41,900 bases of DNA from a virus: positions 1 through 41,900 of the IMG/VR virus record IMGVR_UViG_3300014502_000014, one strand, 5' to 3'. A program made the position numbers and the translations under genes. Below the pieces are notes generated by a model. The model had not been told where the DNA came from. It worked only from the letters and a program-made list of their open reading frames with translations, and did no database searches. Shown here one piece after another: positions 22,580 to 30,948 of this stretch. Each line of letters starts with the position of its first letter. The stretch's first letter is position 1.

Positions 22580-22813
22580 ATGAAATTTGTAACCAAGGCA
22601 GAATTCGAGGATGTGGTGGAAGGGAAGCGGCGGCAAGCTGGGGAAATTCTGGAAACAAATGACGCCGAGCGGGTGAAAAGGCTCAAACTTGCCGGAGTGA
22701 TCGGAGATGTGATCATGGAGAAACCGATCGAGCAGGCGATTCAGCAGCAGCCCGTGGAAAAAGCCGTCATTGACACCAAGCCGCAGCCGAAATCGAAAAA
22801 GGCAGGCAAATAA
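22580..22813 (+). CDS. small helical, lysine-rich structural-module protein
   Basis: The 77-aa protein starts at ATG 22580, 8 nt after AAGGAG. It is helical and charged: TKAEFEDVVEGKRRQAGEILETN, ERVKRLKLAGVIGDVIMEKP, with a Lys/Gln-rich tail (KPQPKSKKAGK). The N-terminal half resembles small phage proteins with an L-x-x-x-G-V motif found after capsid genes. Function unknown. Confidence 0.6.
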   Translation: MKFVTKAEFEDVVEGKRRQAGEILETNDAERVKRLKLAGVIGDVIMEKPIEQAIQQQPVEKAVIDTKPQPKSKKAGK

Positions 22814-22814
22814 C

Positions 22815-23000
22815 GTGGCCGTCAATTATATTTCCGCGATATTTAAATGGACATGTCTTTCTACTGACACCAAACCCATCAAAATGCCGGACGGTTCGGC
22901 AATACCTCAAGGCTCACAGATAGTTGAAACCGACACCGGAATTCAGTACACCTGGGACACCACGAACGGCTGGTCAAATTACGCTTTAGGCGCTATTTAG
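22815..23000 (+). CDS. small MPDGSAIP-type structural protein (paralog 1)
   Basis: The 61-aa protein starts at GTG 22815, 1 nt after the previous stop. It contains STDTKPIKMPDGSAIPQGSQ followed by an ETDTGIQYTWD strand. The next protein has the same block (VNMPDGSAIPAGSKMLVVDTG), so these are tandem paralogs, probably of a small beta domain that attaches fibres or decorates the head. Function inferred from location. Confidence 0.6.
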   Translation: MAVNYISAIFKWTCLSTDTKPIKMPDGSAIPQGSQIVETDTGIQYTWDTTNGWSNYALGAI

Positions 23001-23009
23001 GAGGCTGCG

Positions 23010-23321
23010 ATGGCAGTAGAATTTATCAATAAACAAGAACAATTCACGCGTCTTTCAAGCGACGCGGATCCGGTGAACATGCCGGACGGTTCGGCGATCC
23101 CGGCCGGGTCAAAAATGCTGGTGGTAGATACCGGTTTAACCAGGATTTTTGCCGGCGGGCAATGGCAAGACTATCAGGCGAATATGCCGATGGCCAACCA
23201 GAACCCGTCAGGGAATATCACCATCCCGGCCAATTATTCGGTCGAAATTTCGGACTCGATCACGATCCCTGCTGGCAAAACTCTGACAGTTAACGCCGGT
23301 GGCGTTATTTATATTAATTAA
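23010..23321 (+). CDS. small MPDGSAIP-type structural protein (paralog 2)
   Basis: The 103-aa protein starts at ATG 23010 after GGAGGCTGCG. Residues 13-55 repeat the paralog-1 pattern (DADPVNMPDGSAIPAGS, VDTGLTRIFAGGQW). A C-terminal extension (NITIPANYSVEISDSITIPAGKTLTVNAGG) looks like a beta-solenoid turn found at the start of many fibre proteins. It is probably a virion surface component. Confidence 0.6.
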   Translation: MAVEFINKQEQFTRLSSDADPVNMPDGSAIPAGSKMLVVDTGLTRIFAGGQWQDYQANMPMANQNPSGNITIPANYSVEISDSITIPAGKTLTVNAGGVIYIN

Positions 23322-23341
23322 AAAATCAGGAGGATATTTCT

Positions 23342-24550
23342 ATGGCTTTCAAAGCTGCTGCAACAATCGTTCCCGCGACTCCGCCCGCGAATAATGCCGA
23401 GGCGTATTTCGATACCAACGACCTGCTTCGAACAAAAGTTGTCCAACCGGACAATCATATCGATATATTGACGCCGATGGGCCTGCGGGATCTAAACCTG
23501 CTCGATAACGGCGGCCAAACGGTGCTGCAGCGGGTGGCCGCGGCACTGACCAACCAGTCATTCTCAGCCACTCTGCGGTCGTATCTTTGCGCGGACCGTT
23601 GGTGGGCAGCCACCGGCAACGTGACTACCCTGCAGTACCAGCAGGTGGACACCATCGCTGCGCCGGAAACAAACCTCAACGCGAGGTTCTACACCCGGCT
23701 GAAACAGATTACCAACGGCGCCAAGTTCGCTTACGGTCAGGCAGTCCCGGTAATTTCTGCAGTGGGACTCTGGGGAAGAACGGTCAGACTGCAGACGAAA
23801 CTGCGTTATTCCGTGTTGGGCGGCGGCAGCCAGGTCGTTAGACTGGGCGCGGTCCAGTCCACATCGTCGGCCACCGGCGACGCGATCGCAGGCGGCCTGG
23901 CCAGTACTTACTTCTCAGCCTGGGGCGCCAACGGCACGGACCCGACACTGGGGACGAACCTTTCCTACATCGCGCCGGTCAAGACGGAAAGCAACGGCAC
24001 GATCGCGGGCAACGCCGTTGAGTTTGCCTTATCCGGTTCCTGGGTCAGGTGTTCAATGACCTTTGTGGTGCCTTCAGGCTGTGTCAACATCATCCCGCAA
24101 GTCTGGCTGAAAAATGCCTGCACTGCCAACGATGATCTGCTCATCGCAGAATGCGGCCTTTACCTGGGTGAGGAAATCCGGGACTGGGTTGAACAACCCT
24201 TCCAGCTGGAATTTATGCGCTGCAGCCGCTATTACCAGAAAACCTTCCCTTACGGTACCGTTCCGGCACAATCCGGCGGCGTGGCAGGTTCACAGGCGGT
24301 AGTTTCCGGCGCGGCCGCAAGTTTCGGCGGTAGTTTCGACTATCCGCAGGGCAGAATGCGGGCAACCCCGGGCACATTGACGACCTATAACCCTTCGGCG
24401 GGCAATGCCAACTTCCGGGATGTCACGAACTCCGCGGATAGAGTGGTCACCGCTACCAATGACGGCGACACATCCGTGCTGCTGGTGGGGGCATCCGGCC
24501 AGGCCAGCGCAACCAACCGGATCCACTTCACGGCTGACGCGGAAATATAA
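23342..24550 (+). CDS. probable fibre or surface protein with RYYQK motif
   Basis: The 402-aa protein starts at ATG 23342 after AGGAGGATATTTCT. The middle is a jelly-roll-like beta domain (about 100-280) that ends with the block FMRCSRYYQKTFPYG, a motif frequent in phage tail-fibre and surface carbohydrate-binding proteins (usually QRYYxKSF). The C-terminal part is Gly/Ala/Ser-rich beta sequence. It lies between capsid and connector genes rather than at the tail end of the module, so it may be a head fibre. Confidence 0.65.
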   Translation: MAFKAAATIVPATPPANNAEAYFDTNDLLRTKVVQPDNHIDILTPMGLRDLNLLDNGGQTVLQRVAAALTNQSFSATLRSYLCADRWWAATGNVTTLQYQQVDTIAAPETNLNARFYTRLKQITNGAKFAYGQAVPVISAVGLWGRTVRLQTKLRYSVLGGGSQVVRLGAVQSTSSATGDAIAGGLASTYFSAWGANGTDPTLGTNLSYIAPVKTESNGTIAGNAVEFALSGSWVRCSMTFVVPSGCVNIIPQVWLKNACTANDDLLIAECGLYLGEEIRDWVEQPFQLEFMRCSRYYQKTFPYGTVPAQSGGVAGSQAVVSGAAASFGGSFDYPQGRMRATPGTLTTYNPSAGNANFRDVTNSADRVVTATNDGDTSVLLVGASGQASATNRIHFTADAEI

Positions 24551-24582
24551 GGTATTTCGCAGGAAATAATTAAGGAGAATCA

Positions 24583-24918
24583 ATGGCAGATTTTACAGCT
24601 CCGGTCAAAATGAGAATGTTCGAGGAATTTGAACTCATCGCTTCTCAAGGCTGCCCGTTCCATGACAGACGCTTATGGCCTGATCCCAACGCGTCGGAGC
24701 GTGACGAATCCCGTGCTCACCTTTGCAACGGCCCGCATCCCCTGGTCGTTTACTGGAACACAAAAACCCACAACATGGAGTCCAGATATGAACAATGGCG
24801 GGTGAAGTGGTGCATGACTAACAGACTGGACAAAACGCCTGCAGGATTCCGCGAAGGCGTAAGGAAACATTATCTATTCGTGCTATTTCACGGTTATAAA
24901 ATCTTCGGAGGGTCATAA
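24583..24918 (+). CDS. unknown protein in surface-protein block
   Basis: The 111-aa protein starts at ATG 24583 after TAAGGAGAATCA. It is aromatic and basic (RRLWPDPNASERDESRAHLC, YEQWRVKWCMTNRLDKT, FREGVRKHYLFVLFHGYK) with four Cys and several His. No family is recognised. Its composition is unlike its Thr/Ser-rich neighbours, so it may be an assembly factor rather than a surface protein. Confidence 0.55.
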   Translation: MADFTAPVKMRMFEEFELIASQGCPFHDRRLWPDPNASERDESRAHLCNGPHPLVVYWNTKTHNMESRYEQWRVKWCMTNRLDKTPAGFREGVRKHYLFVLFHGYKIFGGS

Positions 24919-24920
24919 AT

Positions 24921-25310
24921 ATGGCTGATACAGGGTCACCCACGAACAAACTTTACGGCAAATGCGGCGCTTTACTTGCTGCAGTATCCCAATGGCTGGC
25001 GCTCGACATCGGCTCCGAGGCCGGTTTTACGGCGGCAACCAACGCACTGGCATCGGAATGCGCCGGTTCCGGTTTAACCAGGGCGGCGGCAACCGTCACC
25101 AACCCCACGACAACGGTCGCCGGTGACACCAATCAGGCATATAAATCGTTCTCAGCCGGTGCTACCGCTACGCTGACGGGCGCGGGCATATTCTCGGCCT
25201 CCAGTGCCGGCGATATGTGGGCGTATCACACCTATGCCGTCCCGCCCGCAGTTCAGAACGGCGACACCTTGAATGAGACTCTGTCAGTTCAATTTGAAAT
25301 CGGAGTTTAA
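24921..25310 (+). CDS. probable structural protein (Thr/Ala-rich)
   Basis: The 129-aa protein starts at ATG 24921, just after the previous stop. It has a helical N-terminus (KLYGKCGALLAAVSQWLAL), then Ala/Thr/Gly-rich strands (ATVTNPTTTVAGDTNQAYKSF, ATLTGAGIFSASSAGDMWAYH), ending NETLSVQFEIGV. This resembles phage proteins that carry a small beta-sandwich on the virion. Exact role unknown. Confidence 0.55.
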   Translation: MADTGSPTNKLYGKCGALLAAVSQWLALDIGSEAGFTAATNALASECAGSGLTRAAATVTNPTTTVAGDTNQAYKSFSAGATATLTGAGIFSASSAGDMWAYHTYAVPPAVQNGDTLNETLSVQFEIGV

Positions 25311-25312
25311 TA

Positions 25313-25744
25313 ATGGCCAGTTACCCAACGTTGCCAGCGGGCGTTGCGTATTATCAATCGCATTATCAGCCCGGATTGCGGTATAGTCCGGGCTGGTATG
25401 CAACTTGCACCTTTGCTCCCGCGGCTACTGTTTATCTTTATGACGATGACAACGGGATCTGCCTGTTCTCGGTTCCGGTTGGCCCTTCTGCCGTACCTTC
25501 AGGCATGCAGGACGGCCACACAATAACTCCGATCAGCATAACCAACGCGCAGAACTTTATACAATCCTATCCTTTATCAGCTTTCACGGCGATCGACCCG
25601 GCTGTTTTATCCGCCATGAAATATGCTGATTTTTTTGCAGGAGTCTGGGGAGGCGATAAATTAGCGCAAAAATGGTCGTATGTCCCACCCACTTTCGCTA
25701 ATATCTCCTACCAGCAAGCACTTGAGAAGGCATTAAATGGCTAA
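25313..25744 (+). CDS. unknown protein in surface-protein block
   Basis: The 143-aa protein starts at ATG 25313, 2 nt after the previous stop. The sequence is Tyr/Pro-rich (YPTLPAGVAYYQSHYQPGLRY) with beta character and a C-terminal helix (SYQQALEKAL). No family is recognised. It overlaps the start of the 917-aa repeat protein by 8 nt, which links the two in translation. Confidence 0.5.
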   Translation: MASYPTLPAGVAYYQSHYQPGLRYSPGWYATCTFAPAATVYLYDDDNGICLFSVPVGPSAVPSGMQDGHTITPISITNAQNFIQSYPLSAFTAIDPAVLSAMKYADFFAGVWGGDKLAQKWSYVPPTFANISYQQALEKALNG

Positions 25745-28490
25745 CAGGTATGCCGTTGTCGGACAGGGCATTATCGCAAATGGTTCGGGTACCTGCACGG
25801 GATCGCCCAAAAGACTGGTGCCAGGTGCCAACACTGTAACAATTACCACGCTTGGTACTTTTACCGTAACAATGCCGGTCGGGACATCAGCTTCAGCAGC
25901 AAGTGGCACAACAACGGTTACATCAAGCCCTAAATCCTGCCCGGCAGCAACGGCGACAACAATTACTACCACCGGCGTCACCGGGACGATTACAATCACG
26001 GTTACGTACTCGTCCACCGGCAACTGGTCAAATGCGCGATCATGGGCTTCATCCAGCGGCGGAGTATCAAACGCTTCCGTGCCAACCAGTGCAGATAATG
26101 CTTATTTTGATTCCAATTCATTTACTGCCGCGAGTCAATCTTTTACCTGCGATGCCTCCTGTAACTGTTTGGATTGCATCTGGACGGGAGCTACTAATTC
26201 GCCAACATATAACAATTCTGCACAGATCCTTGCTATTGCCGGTAACCTTACTACGATCGCCGCCATGACCTGGACATCGACCGGCGCCATACAGTTTACC
26301 GGCGCATCTAAAACTTTCACCACTAACGGCCTCGGATTTTCTAACGACTCTTTGTACGATTACGGCAGTTTAACGCTGGCAGGTGCAATCGCTACCTGCT
26401 ATCAATTTGTCGTCACAACGGGCTGCACGTTCGCCTCAGGCGGCTATGCCATCACTTGCGCAGGCAACGGATTCCAGATCAAAGGCACCGGCACAACTGT
26501 CACGCTTGGAGCTTCAACCATCACGACTAACTTCTGGGACGCAGAAGCAACCGCCGTGACATCATTCAGCGGCGCATCATCGACAATTATCTGTTCCGGC
26601 AATTTCACGAATACACCTAATCTGACTTACGGGATAGTAAATATCACCGGCGCAACCTGCACGATAACAGGGTCAGGGACTTTCGGAACGTTCGCCACCG
26701 TTGCTGCCACCACGCAGACGATCACATTTACCGATGGCACAACACAAACCTGTAACACCGCAGCCAATATCCAGTTAAGCGGAAACGCAAGCCATCAACA
26801 TACACTCAACGGTTCAAGTACCGCCGGGTGGAATATATCATGCTCATCCGGCACCGTTTCTGTCAGTTATTGCACGATCAGCTATTCGACCGGTACCGGC
26901 GGCGCCACATGGAACGCATTTTTATCCAATGGCAATACCAACGGCAGCAATAACCATAACTGGAATTTTTCGTCTACTTATAATCAAACTTTTATAGCTA
27001 AGGTAGGCATTAAACCGATCTATTCACGCTCCGTCACGAATAACAGGGCTCGGACTGATAAGGTTGGCATCAAGGCGATAGCTTCCCGTTCAGTTACCGC
27101 CAATAGATCAGTCACCGATAAAGTGGGGTTAAAATTTTCCGGTTCGCGTTTAAGAATCGTCACGCGCTCCATCGTAAGCAAAGTCGGCATTAAATTCTCA
27201 GGTTCACGATCAGCAACCAATAACCGGAGCCTCACGGTAAAATCAGGTATCAAGTTCTCCGGCAGCCGTTCGCAAGCGCTGGGACGCTCAAAAACAGTTA
27301 AGGTCGGGATAAAGCCGATAATCACCCGTACCGTGACAAATGCCCGTTCCCTGCTCACTAAAATAGGGATCAAACCCATTTCCAGCAGGACGGTAACAAA
27401 TGTCCGTTCCCGGACAGTCAAAGTCGGACTGAAACCTATTGTATCCCGCAGCGCAACCTATAACCGGAGCCAAACGGATAAGCTCGGTTTAAAGTTCATT
27501 GGTTCAAGAGCTTTAAACTATTCCCGCTCAGTTATCGGTAAAGTCGGGCTAAAATTCACCGGCAGCAGGGTTGTCACTAGCGCCAGGGTCTTTGTCAACA
27601 AAGTCGGTTTGAAGTTCTCAGGTGCGTATCAGAAGATAACCGGCGGCACGGTCTACAACCGGAGCTTCCTTGTCAAGGTGGGGATAAAGCCGATCTATTC
27701 CCGGACTGTAACCAATAACCGGAATCAAACCGTAAAAGTCGGGCTCAAACCGATAGTAACCAGGCAGACAACCTCGCAGCGAAATATCACCGATAAAGTG
27801 GGGTTGAAAGCCTCAGGCTCACGTTCTGCAACCCTATCCCGAAACGCCACGGCAAAGGTAGGGATTAAGTTCAGCGGCAGCCGGACGCTAACCGTCCTTC
27901 GCTCAGTGACCGTGAAGACGGGCATTAAGGCGATTTATAGTAAATCCCAAACCGTCAGCAGGGCAATCGTCAATAAGATCGGTATCAAAGAATTTGGCAG
28001 CAGGAGTGTAACCAATAACCGCAGCGTCATCGATAAAGTCGGCCTTAAATTCTCAGGGAACCGGGTTGTCACCAATACCAGGGTTTTCGTCTCCAAAGTG
28101 GGATTGAAGTGGAACGGCTTTTACCTGTGGACGCAGCACGGCGGGATAATATATAACCGCGCCTTTACCGCTAAGGTGGGGATGAAGGTTACAGGTTCCC
28201 GCTATGTAAACTATAGCCGCTCCATCGTAACAATGCTGGGAATCCGCGTGAACGGTTATTGGATGCCCAGCTGGCTGACTAAAATTATCTCTTCATTCTC
28301 CACGGAAATTAAAGGAAATTCAAACATGGCAACGGAGCTGTTGATAACTTCCAGTTTCACACAGGAAATTCAAGTTGCTTCTATTTTAGCTCCTGATATC
28401 TTTAGCGCATCGTCATTGACCGCAGAACTCGTGATAAATTCTACCCTGTCGGCTGAACTGAATATAATGTCAAACATAATCGAGGCTTAA
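25737..28490 (+). CDS. 917-aa virion-type protein with about twenty 20-residue repeats
   Basis: Residues 1 to about 415 are Thr/Ser/Gly/Asn-rich beta sequence (TITTTGVTGTITITVTYSS, then regular strand repeats like a beta-solenoid). Residues 422 to about 832 are about twenty tandem copies of a 20-residue unit with consensus K-V-G-I/L-K-x-x-x-S-R-x-x-T-x-x-R-S-x-T-x. Two units are longer (25-26 aa) and carry a Gly-Gly-x-x-Tyr-Asn-Arg insertion. The C-terminal 70 residues are different, with Thr/Ser-rich helices. The strongly basic repeats and the location suggest a head or tail fibre shaft. I know of no characterised homolog. Confidence 0.7.
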   Translation: MANRYAVVGQGIIANGSGTCTGSPKRLVPGANTVTITTLGTFTVTMPVGTSASAASGTTTVTSSPKSCPAATATTITTTGVTGTITITVTYSSTGNWSNARSWASSSGGVSNASVPTSADNAYFDSNSFTAASQSFTCDASCNCLDCIWTGATNSPTYNNSAQILAIAGNLTTIAAMTWTSTGAIQFTGASKTFTTNGLGFSNDSLYDYGSLTLAGAIATCYQFVVTTGCTFASGGYAITCAGNGFQIKGTGTTVTLGASTITTNFWDAEATAVTSFSGASSTIICSGNFTNTPNLTYGIVNITGATCTITGSGTFGTFATVAATTQTITFTDGTTQTCNTAANIQLSGNASHQHTLNGSSTAGWNISCSSGTVSVSYCTISYSTGTGGATWNAFLSNGNTNGSNNHNWNFSSTYNQTFIAKVGIKPIYSRSVTNNRARTDKVGIKAIASRSVTANRSVTDKVGLKFSGSRLRIVTRSIVSKVGIKFSGSRSATNNRSLTVKSGIKFSGSRSQALGRSKTVKVGIKPIITRTVTNARSLLTKIGIKPISSRTVTNVRSRTVKVGLKPIVSRSATYNRSQTDKLGLKFIGSRALNYSRSVIGKVGLKFTGSRVVTSARVFVNKVGLKFSGAYQKITGGTVYNRSFLVKVGIKPIYSRTVTNNRNQTVKVGLKPIVTRQTTSQRNITDKVGLKASGSRSATLSRNATAKVGIKFSGSRTLTVLRSVTVKTGIKAIYSKSQTVSRAIVNKIGIKEFGSRSVTNNRSVIDKVGLKFSGNRVVTNTRVFVSKVGLKWNGFYLWTQHGGIIYNRAFTAKVGMKVTGSRYVNYSRSIVTMLGIRVNGYWMPSWLTKIISSFSTEIKGNSNMATELLITSSFTQEIQVASILAPDIFSASSLTAELVINSTLSAELNIMSNIIEA
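27000..28232 (+). repeat. 60-bp coding tandem repeat (about 20 units)
   Basis: Beginning at the AAG codon at 27000, AAR-GTN-GGN-ATN-AAR recurs every 60 bp, with two units lengthened by 15 and 18 bp. The units are diverged at DNA level, but the Lys-Val-Gly-Ile/Leu-Lys and Ser-Arg positions are kept. Selection therefore acts on the protein repeat, and recent duplication alone does not explain it. Confidence 0.85.
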
Positions 28491-28491
28491 T

Positions 28492-28770
28492 ATGATATTT
28501 CAAAATCCGGAAACAGTGATTTGCAGCATAAGTTTAACCCGTACCGATACCGGTGCGCCGATTGACCCCAGCACTTCAATCAAGATCACCATCACTGATC
28601 CAACCGGCACGTCGGTCGTTAATGCAGTGGCGATGACAAAAGATTCAACCGGCCAATATCATTATGATTTCAATCCTAATCAGGCGGTACCGGGTAATTA
28701 CAAAGTGGTGTATACCGCTGTTAACGGGTTAAGAACAACTGTGCAGAATGACAACTTCATTTTGGAGTAA
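28492..28770 (+). CDS. Ig-like/FN3-like small structural protein
   Basis: The 92-aa protein starts at ATG 28492, immediately after the repeat-protein stop. The strand pattern VICSISLTRTDTGAPIDPSTSIKITITDP, GQYHYDFNP, GNYKVVYTAVNG is a typical single Ig-like domain as found on phage virions. It probably decorates the capsid or joins fibre to head. It is the last gene of the surface-protein block. Confidence 0.6.
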   Translation: MIFQNPETVICSISLTRTDTGAPIDPSTSIKITITDPTGTSVVNAVAMTKDSTGQYHYDFNPNQAVPGNYKVVYTAVNGLRTTVQNDNFILE

Positions 28771-28776
28771 CGGAAC

Positions 28777-29415
28777 ATGGCTTTAAAATTAATTACAGGG
28801 CCTGCCGTCGAACCGGTCTCTATCGATGACGCCAAAACCCATCTGCGTGTTGATTACAGCGATCAGGATGCGGAAATTACCAGACTGATATCTACCGCCC
28901 GCACTATCTGTGAGATGTACCAGCACAAGGCATACATCAACCAGACCTGGCAGCTGACGCTGGACAGTTTCCCGGACGGACGCCCGCCGTCATCGCTATA
29001 CGCGTTGTATTCCCACGCGCCGGTCAGCTATCAGGATTTCAAAGACCACATCGTCATTCCGATATCGCCACTGGTGACGGTCAACAGCGTCAAGTATTAC
29101 ATTACGGATAACACCGAAACAATAATGACACCAGGGACAGCGTATTTTGTAGATAACCAGAATGAGCCCGGTCGGATCGCATTGCCGTACATGATCCCCT
29201 GGCCGATGGTGATATTAAGGCCGGAGAACGGCGTGATCATCAATTTCACGTCAGGCTACGGCACCAATGCCACAACGGTACCGTCGGAAGTTATTTCCGC
29301 CATACTCTTACTGGTTTCGCATCTTTACGAACACCGCGAGGCCACGGCCACCCAGGTATTGAACGAAATGCCGTTCGGAGTGCAATCGCTGCTGGATATG
29401 GACAGGAGATTCTAA
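28777..29415 (+). CDS. head-tail connector (gp6-like)
   Basis: The 212-aa protein starts at ATG 28777. Its N-terminus (AVEPVSIDDAKTHLRVDYSDQDAEITRLISTARTICEMY) is the classic phage gp6/gp15-type connector signature, and the C-terminal helix VISAILLLVSHLYEHREA also fits. In HK97-like phages this ring attaches below the portal. The N-terminal block, length and position before the head-tail adaptor agree. Confidence 0.88.
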   Translation: MALKLITGPAVEPVSIDDAKTHLRVDYSDQDAEITRLISTARTICEMYQHKAYINQTWQLTLDSFPDGRPPSSLYALYSHAPVSYQDFKDHIVIPISPLVTVNSVKYYITDNTETIMTPGTAYFVDNQNEPGRIALPYMIPWPMVILRPENGVIINFTSGYGTNATTVPSEVISAILLLVSHLYEHREATATQVLNEMPFGVQSLLDMDRRF

Positions 29416-29484
29416 TACCACGAGTCTCACGCCTCCTGGCATCTCTGTGTTTTAGTTGAATATCTTAAAAAGGAAAACACTTTT

Positions 29485-29826
29485 ATGGCTGATGTGATGC
29501 TGGGGGTGAAAGCGGCGGATCTGCACCATCGTATGACGTTTCAACAGAATACCAATGTGGTGAACACCATGGGCGAGACGGTGGCCACCTGGGTTGATTT
29601 TGTGACGCTGTGGTCCGGCATCGAACCGCTGACCGGCAAGAGGTTCTGGGAAGCGAAGGAAGCGCAGGCGGAGGTGGACGGCATTATCCATACCCGCTGG
29701 TACCCGGGGATCACGGCGGCCATGCGCATCAAGTTCGGGACCCGGATATTCAAAATCCAGGCGCTGATCAACGTGGATGAGCGCAACCGCGAGTGGTTTA
29801 TTTACTACCACGAATTACAACCGTAG
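29485..29826 (+). CDS. head-tail adaptor (SPP1 gp16 / joining family)
   Basis: The 113-aa protein starts at ATG 29485 after AAAAAGGAAAACAC. It matches the phage head-tail joining family: LHHRMTFQQNT, GETVATWVDFVTLWSGIEPLTGKRFWEAKE, HTRWYPGITAAMRIKFGTRIFKIQALINVDERN. These small beta-barrel proteins close the connector and contact the tail. Length and position are typical. Confidence 0.9.
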   Translation: MADVMLGVKAADLHHRMTFQQNTNVVNTMGETVATWVDFVTLWSGIEPLTGKRFWEAKEAQAEVDGIIHTRWYPGITAAMRIKFGTRIFKIQALINVDERNREWFIYYHELQP

Positions 29827-29836
29827 GGGTGTTTTG

Positions 29837-30250
29837 ATGGCCGACAGCATATACCTGACAGGACTGGATCAGCTGGAAGCGAGTACAAATAAGATTCTCA
29901 AGGACCTGACCAGCGATAAAACCAAGCTGTTGTTGACCAATGCCCAGCTGGTGAGAGATCGGATTAAAGAAAAGGCCCCCCTCGGACCCTCTACCGATAA
30001 AAAGCCCGGCAGTCTGAAAGCCGCTGCTTATGCCGCGGCGCTCCCGGAAACTACCACAAGGCAGACCGTGGCCTTTGCCGGTATCAGGCCGCGTAAAGCT
30101 CCCCACGCTCACCTTGTGGAATTCGGCCACGGTGGCCCGCATCCGGCGCCGCCGCATCCGTTCGTCCGTCCGTCCTGGGACGAACTCCATGATACGGTCA
30201 GGAACAATATCGCCGAGGGGCTGGGGAAGACAATCGAAGGGGCAGTATAG
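29837..30250 (+). CDS. HK97 gp10-like tail completion protein
   Basis: The 137-aa protein uses ATG 29837 (upstream GGGGT). It shows the gp10 family blocks: GLDQLEASTNKILKDL, RDRIKEKAPLGPSTDKKPGSLKAA and PHAHLVEFGHGG followed by PFVRPSWDEL. Members attach to the tail terminator and head-tail interface. It overlaps the next gene by one base (TAGTG). Confidence 0.9.
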   Translation: MADSIYLTGLDQLEASTNKILKDLTSDKTKLLLTNAQLVRDRIKEKAPLGPSTDKKPGSLKAAAYAAALPETTTRQTVAFAGIRPRKAPHAHLVEFGHGGPHPAPPHPFVRPSWDELHDTVRNNIAEGLGKTIEGAV

Positions 30251-30654
30251 TGATCATCGAGCAAGCCATCCAAAATCAACTGCTGAACAATGCCGGAGTA
30301 GCCGCCCTGGTGGGGACGAACATCTTTTACGATGGCACGGTCCCGCAGGATACGGCAGCTCCTTATATTAACCTGGCGAAGATATCGGCGCCGCGGGATT
30401 ACACCCATGACGGCGCCAGCGGCCTGGTGGATAGCCGGTTTCAGTTCTCCATCTTCTCTACGCAATATACCCAGAATAAACTGATCGCGGCGGCCATTGC
30501 CGGGGCGCTCTCCGGGTTCCGGGGAGTGATGGGCGGCGCCGGCGGCGTGACGGTGGGGCGTTGTTTCTACGAAGACGAAACCGATCTGGGGAAAGAACCG
30601 CAGACGCTCTTTTATCACCTGGCGGTAGATTACAAAATTGGGTACAACGAATGA
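30250..30654 (+). CDS. tail terminator / DUF3168-type protein
   Basis: The 134-aa protein starts at GTG 30250. The pattern MIIEQAIQNQLLNNAGVAALVGTNIFYDGTVPQ, PYINLAKIS, RFQFSIFSTQY is that of the DUF3168 / HK97 gp11-like tail completion family. These cap the tail tube and set tail joining. It overlaps the next small gene by ATGA. Confidence 0.85.
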   Translation: MIIEQAIQNQLLNNAGVAALVGTNIFYDGTVPQDTAAPYINLAKISAPRDYTHDGASGLVDSRFQFSIFSTQYTQNKLIAAAIAGALSGFRGVMGGAGGVTVGRCFYEDETDLGKEPQTLFYHLAVDYKIGYNE

Positions 30655-30866
30655 AATGTGAAAATTGCCACGGCAGCGGAAAAATAATGGTCAAAAAGCC
30701 CATTTCCATGACCGAAATGGGCGAAGTGGAAGAGAACTGTCCGCAATGTGACGGTACCGGCCAGATCTGGGAAGATTATTCGCCGCTGGTGGTAGAACGA
30801 CTGGATAGAATCATCGAACAAAATACGGAAATCATTGAGATACTAACAAAAATCGCCACGAAATAA
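30651..30866 (+). CDS. DnaJ-type zinc-finger small protein
   Basis: The 71-aa protein starts at ATG 30651 in the ATGA overlap. It has two CxxCxGxG repeats, CENCHGSGKI and CPQCDGTGQIW, as in the DnaJ central zinc domain, then a helical tail (VERLDRIIEQNTEIIEILTKI). It could help fold tail components, but this is speculative. Confidence 0.7.
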   Translation: MKCENCHGSGKIMVKKPISMTEMGEVEENCPQCDGTGQIWEDYSPLVVERLDRIIEQNTEIIEILTKIATK

Positions 30867-30895
30867 ACAACAATATCGCTGAATTTGCAAGGATA

Positions 30896-30923
30896 AGCCC
30901 TTCGAAAACGAGGGGCTTTTTTA
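30896..30923 (+). terminator. intrinsic terminator before tail tube gene
   Basis: AAGCCC (30896-30901) pairs with GGGCTT (30914-30919), with an inner CG/CG pair, followed by TTTTTTATTTG. It separates the connector genes from the major tail protein. Confidence 0.8.
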
Positions 30924-30948
30924 TTTGAATAAAATCGGAGGTAAATAA

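Noticed and set aside
27000-28232. Regular 60-bp repeats resembling a CRISPR or minisatellite array
   Set aside because: The repeat is in frame within one long gene, units are diverged at third positions, and there are no identical direct repeats with unique spacers.
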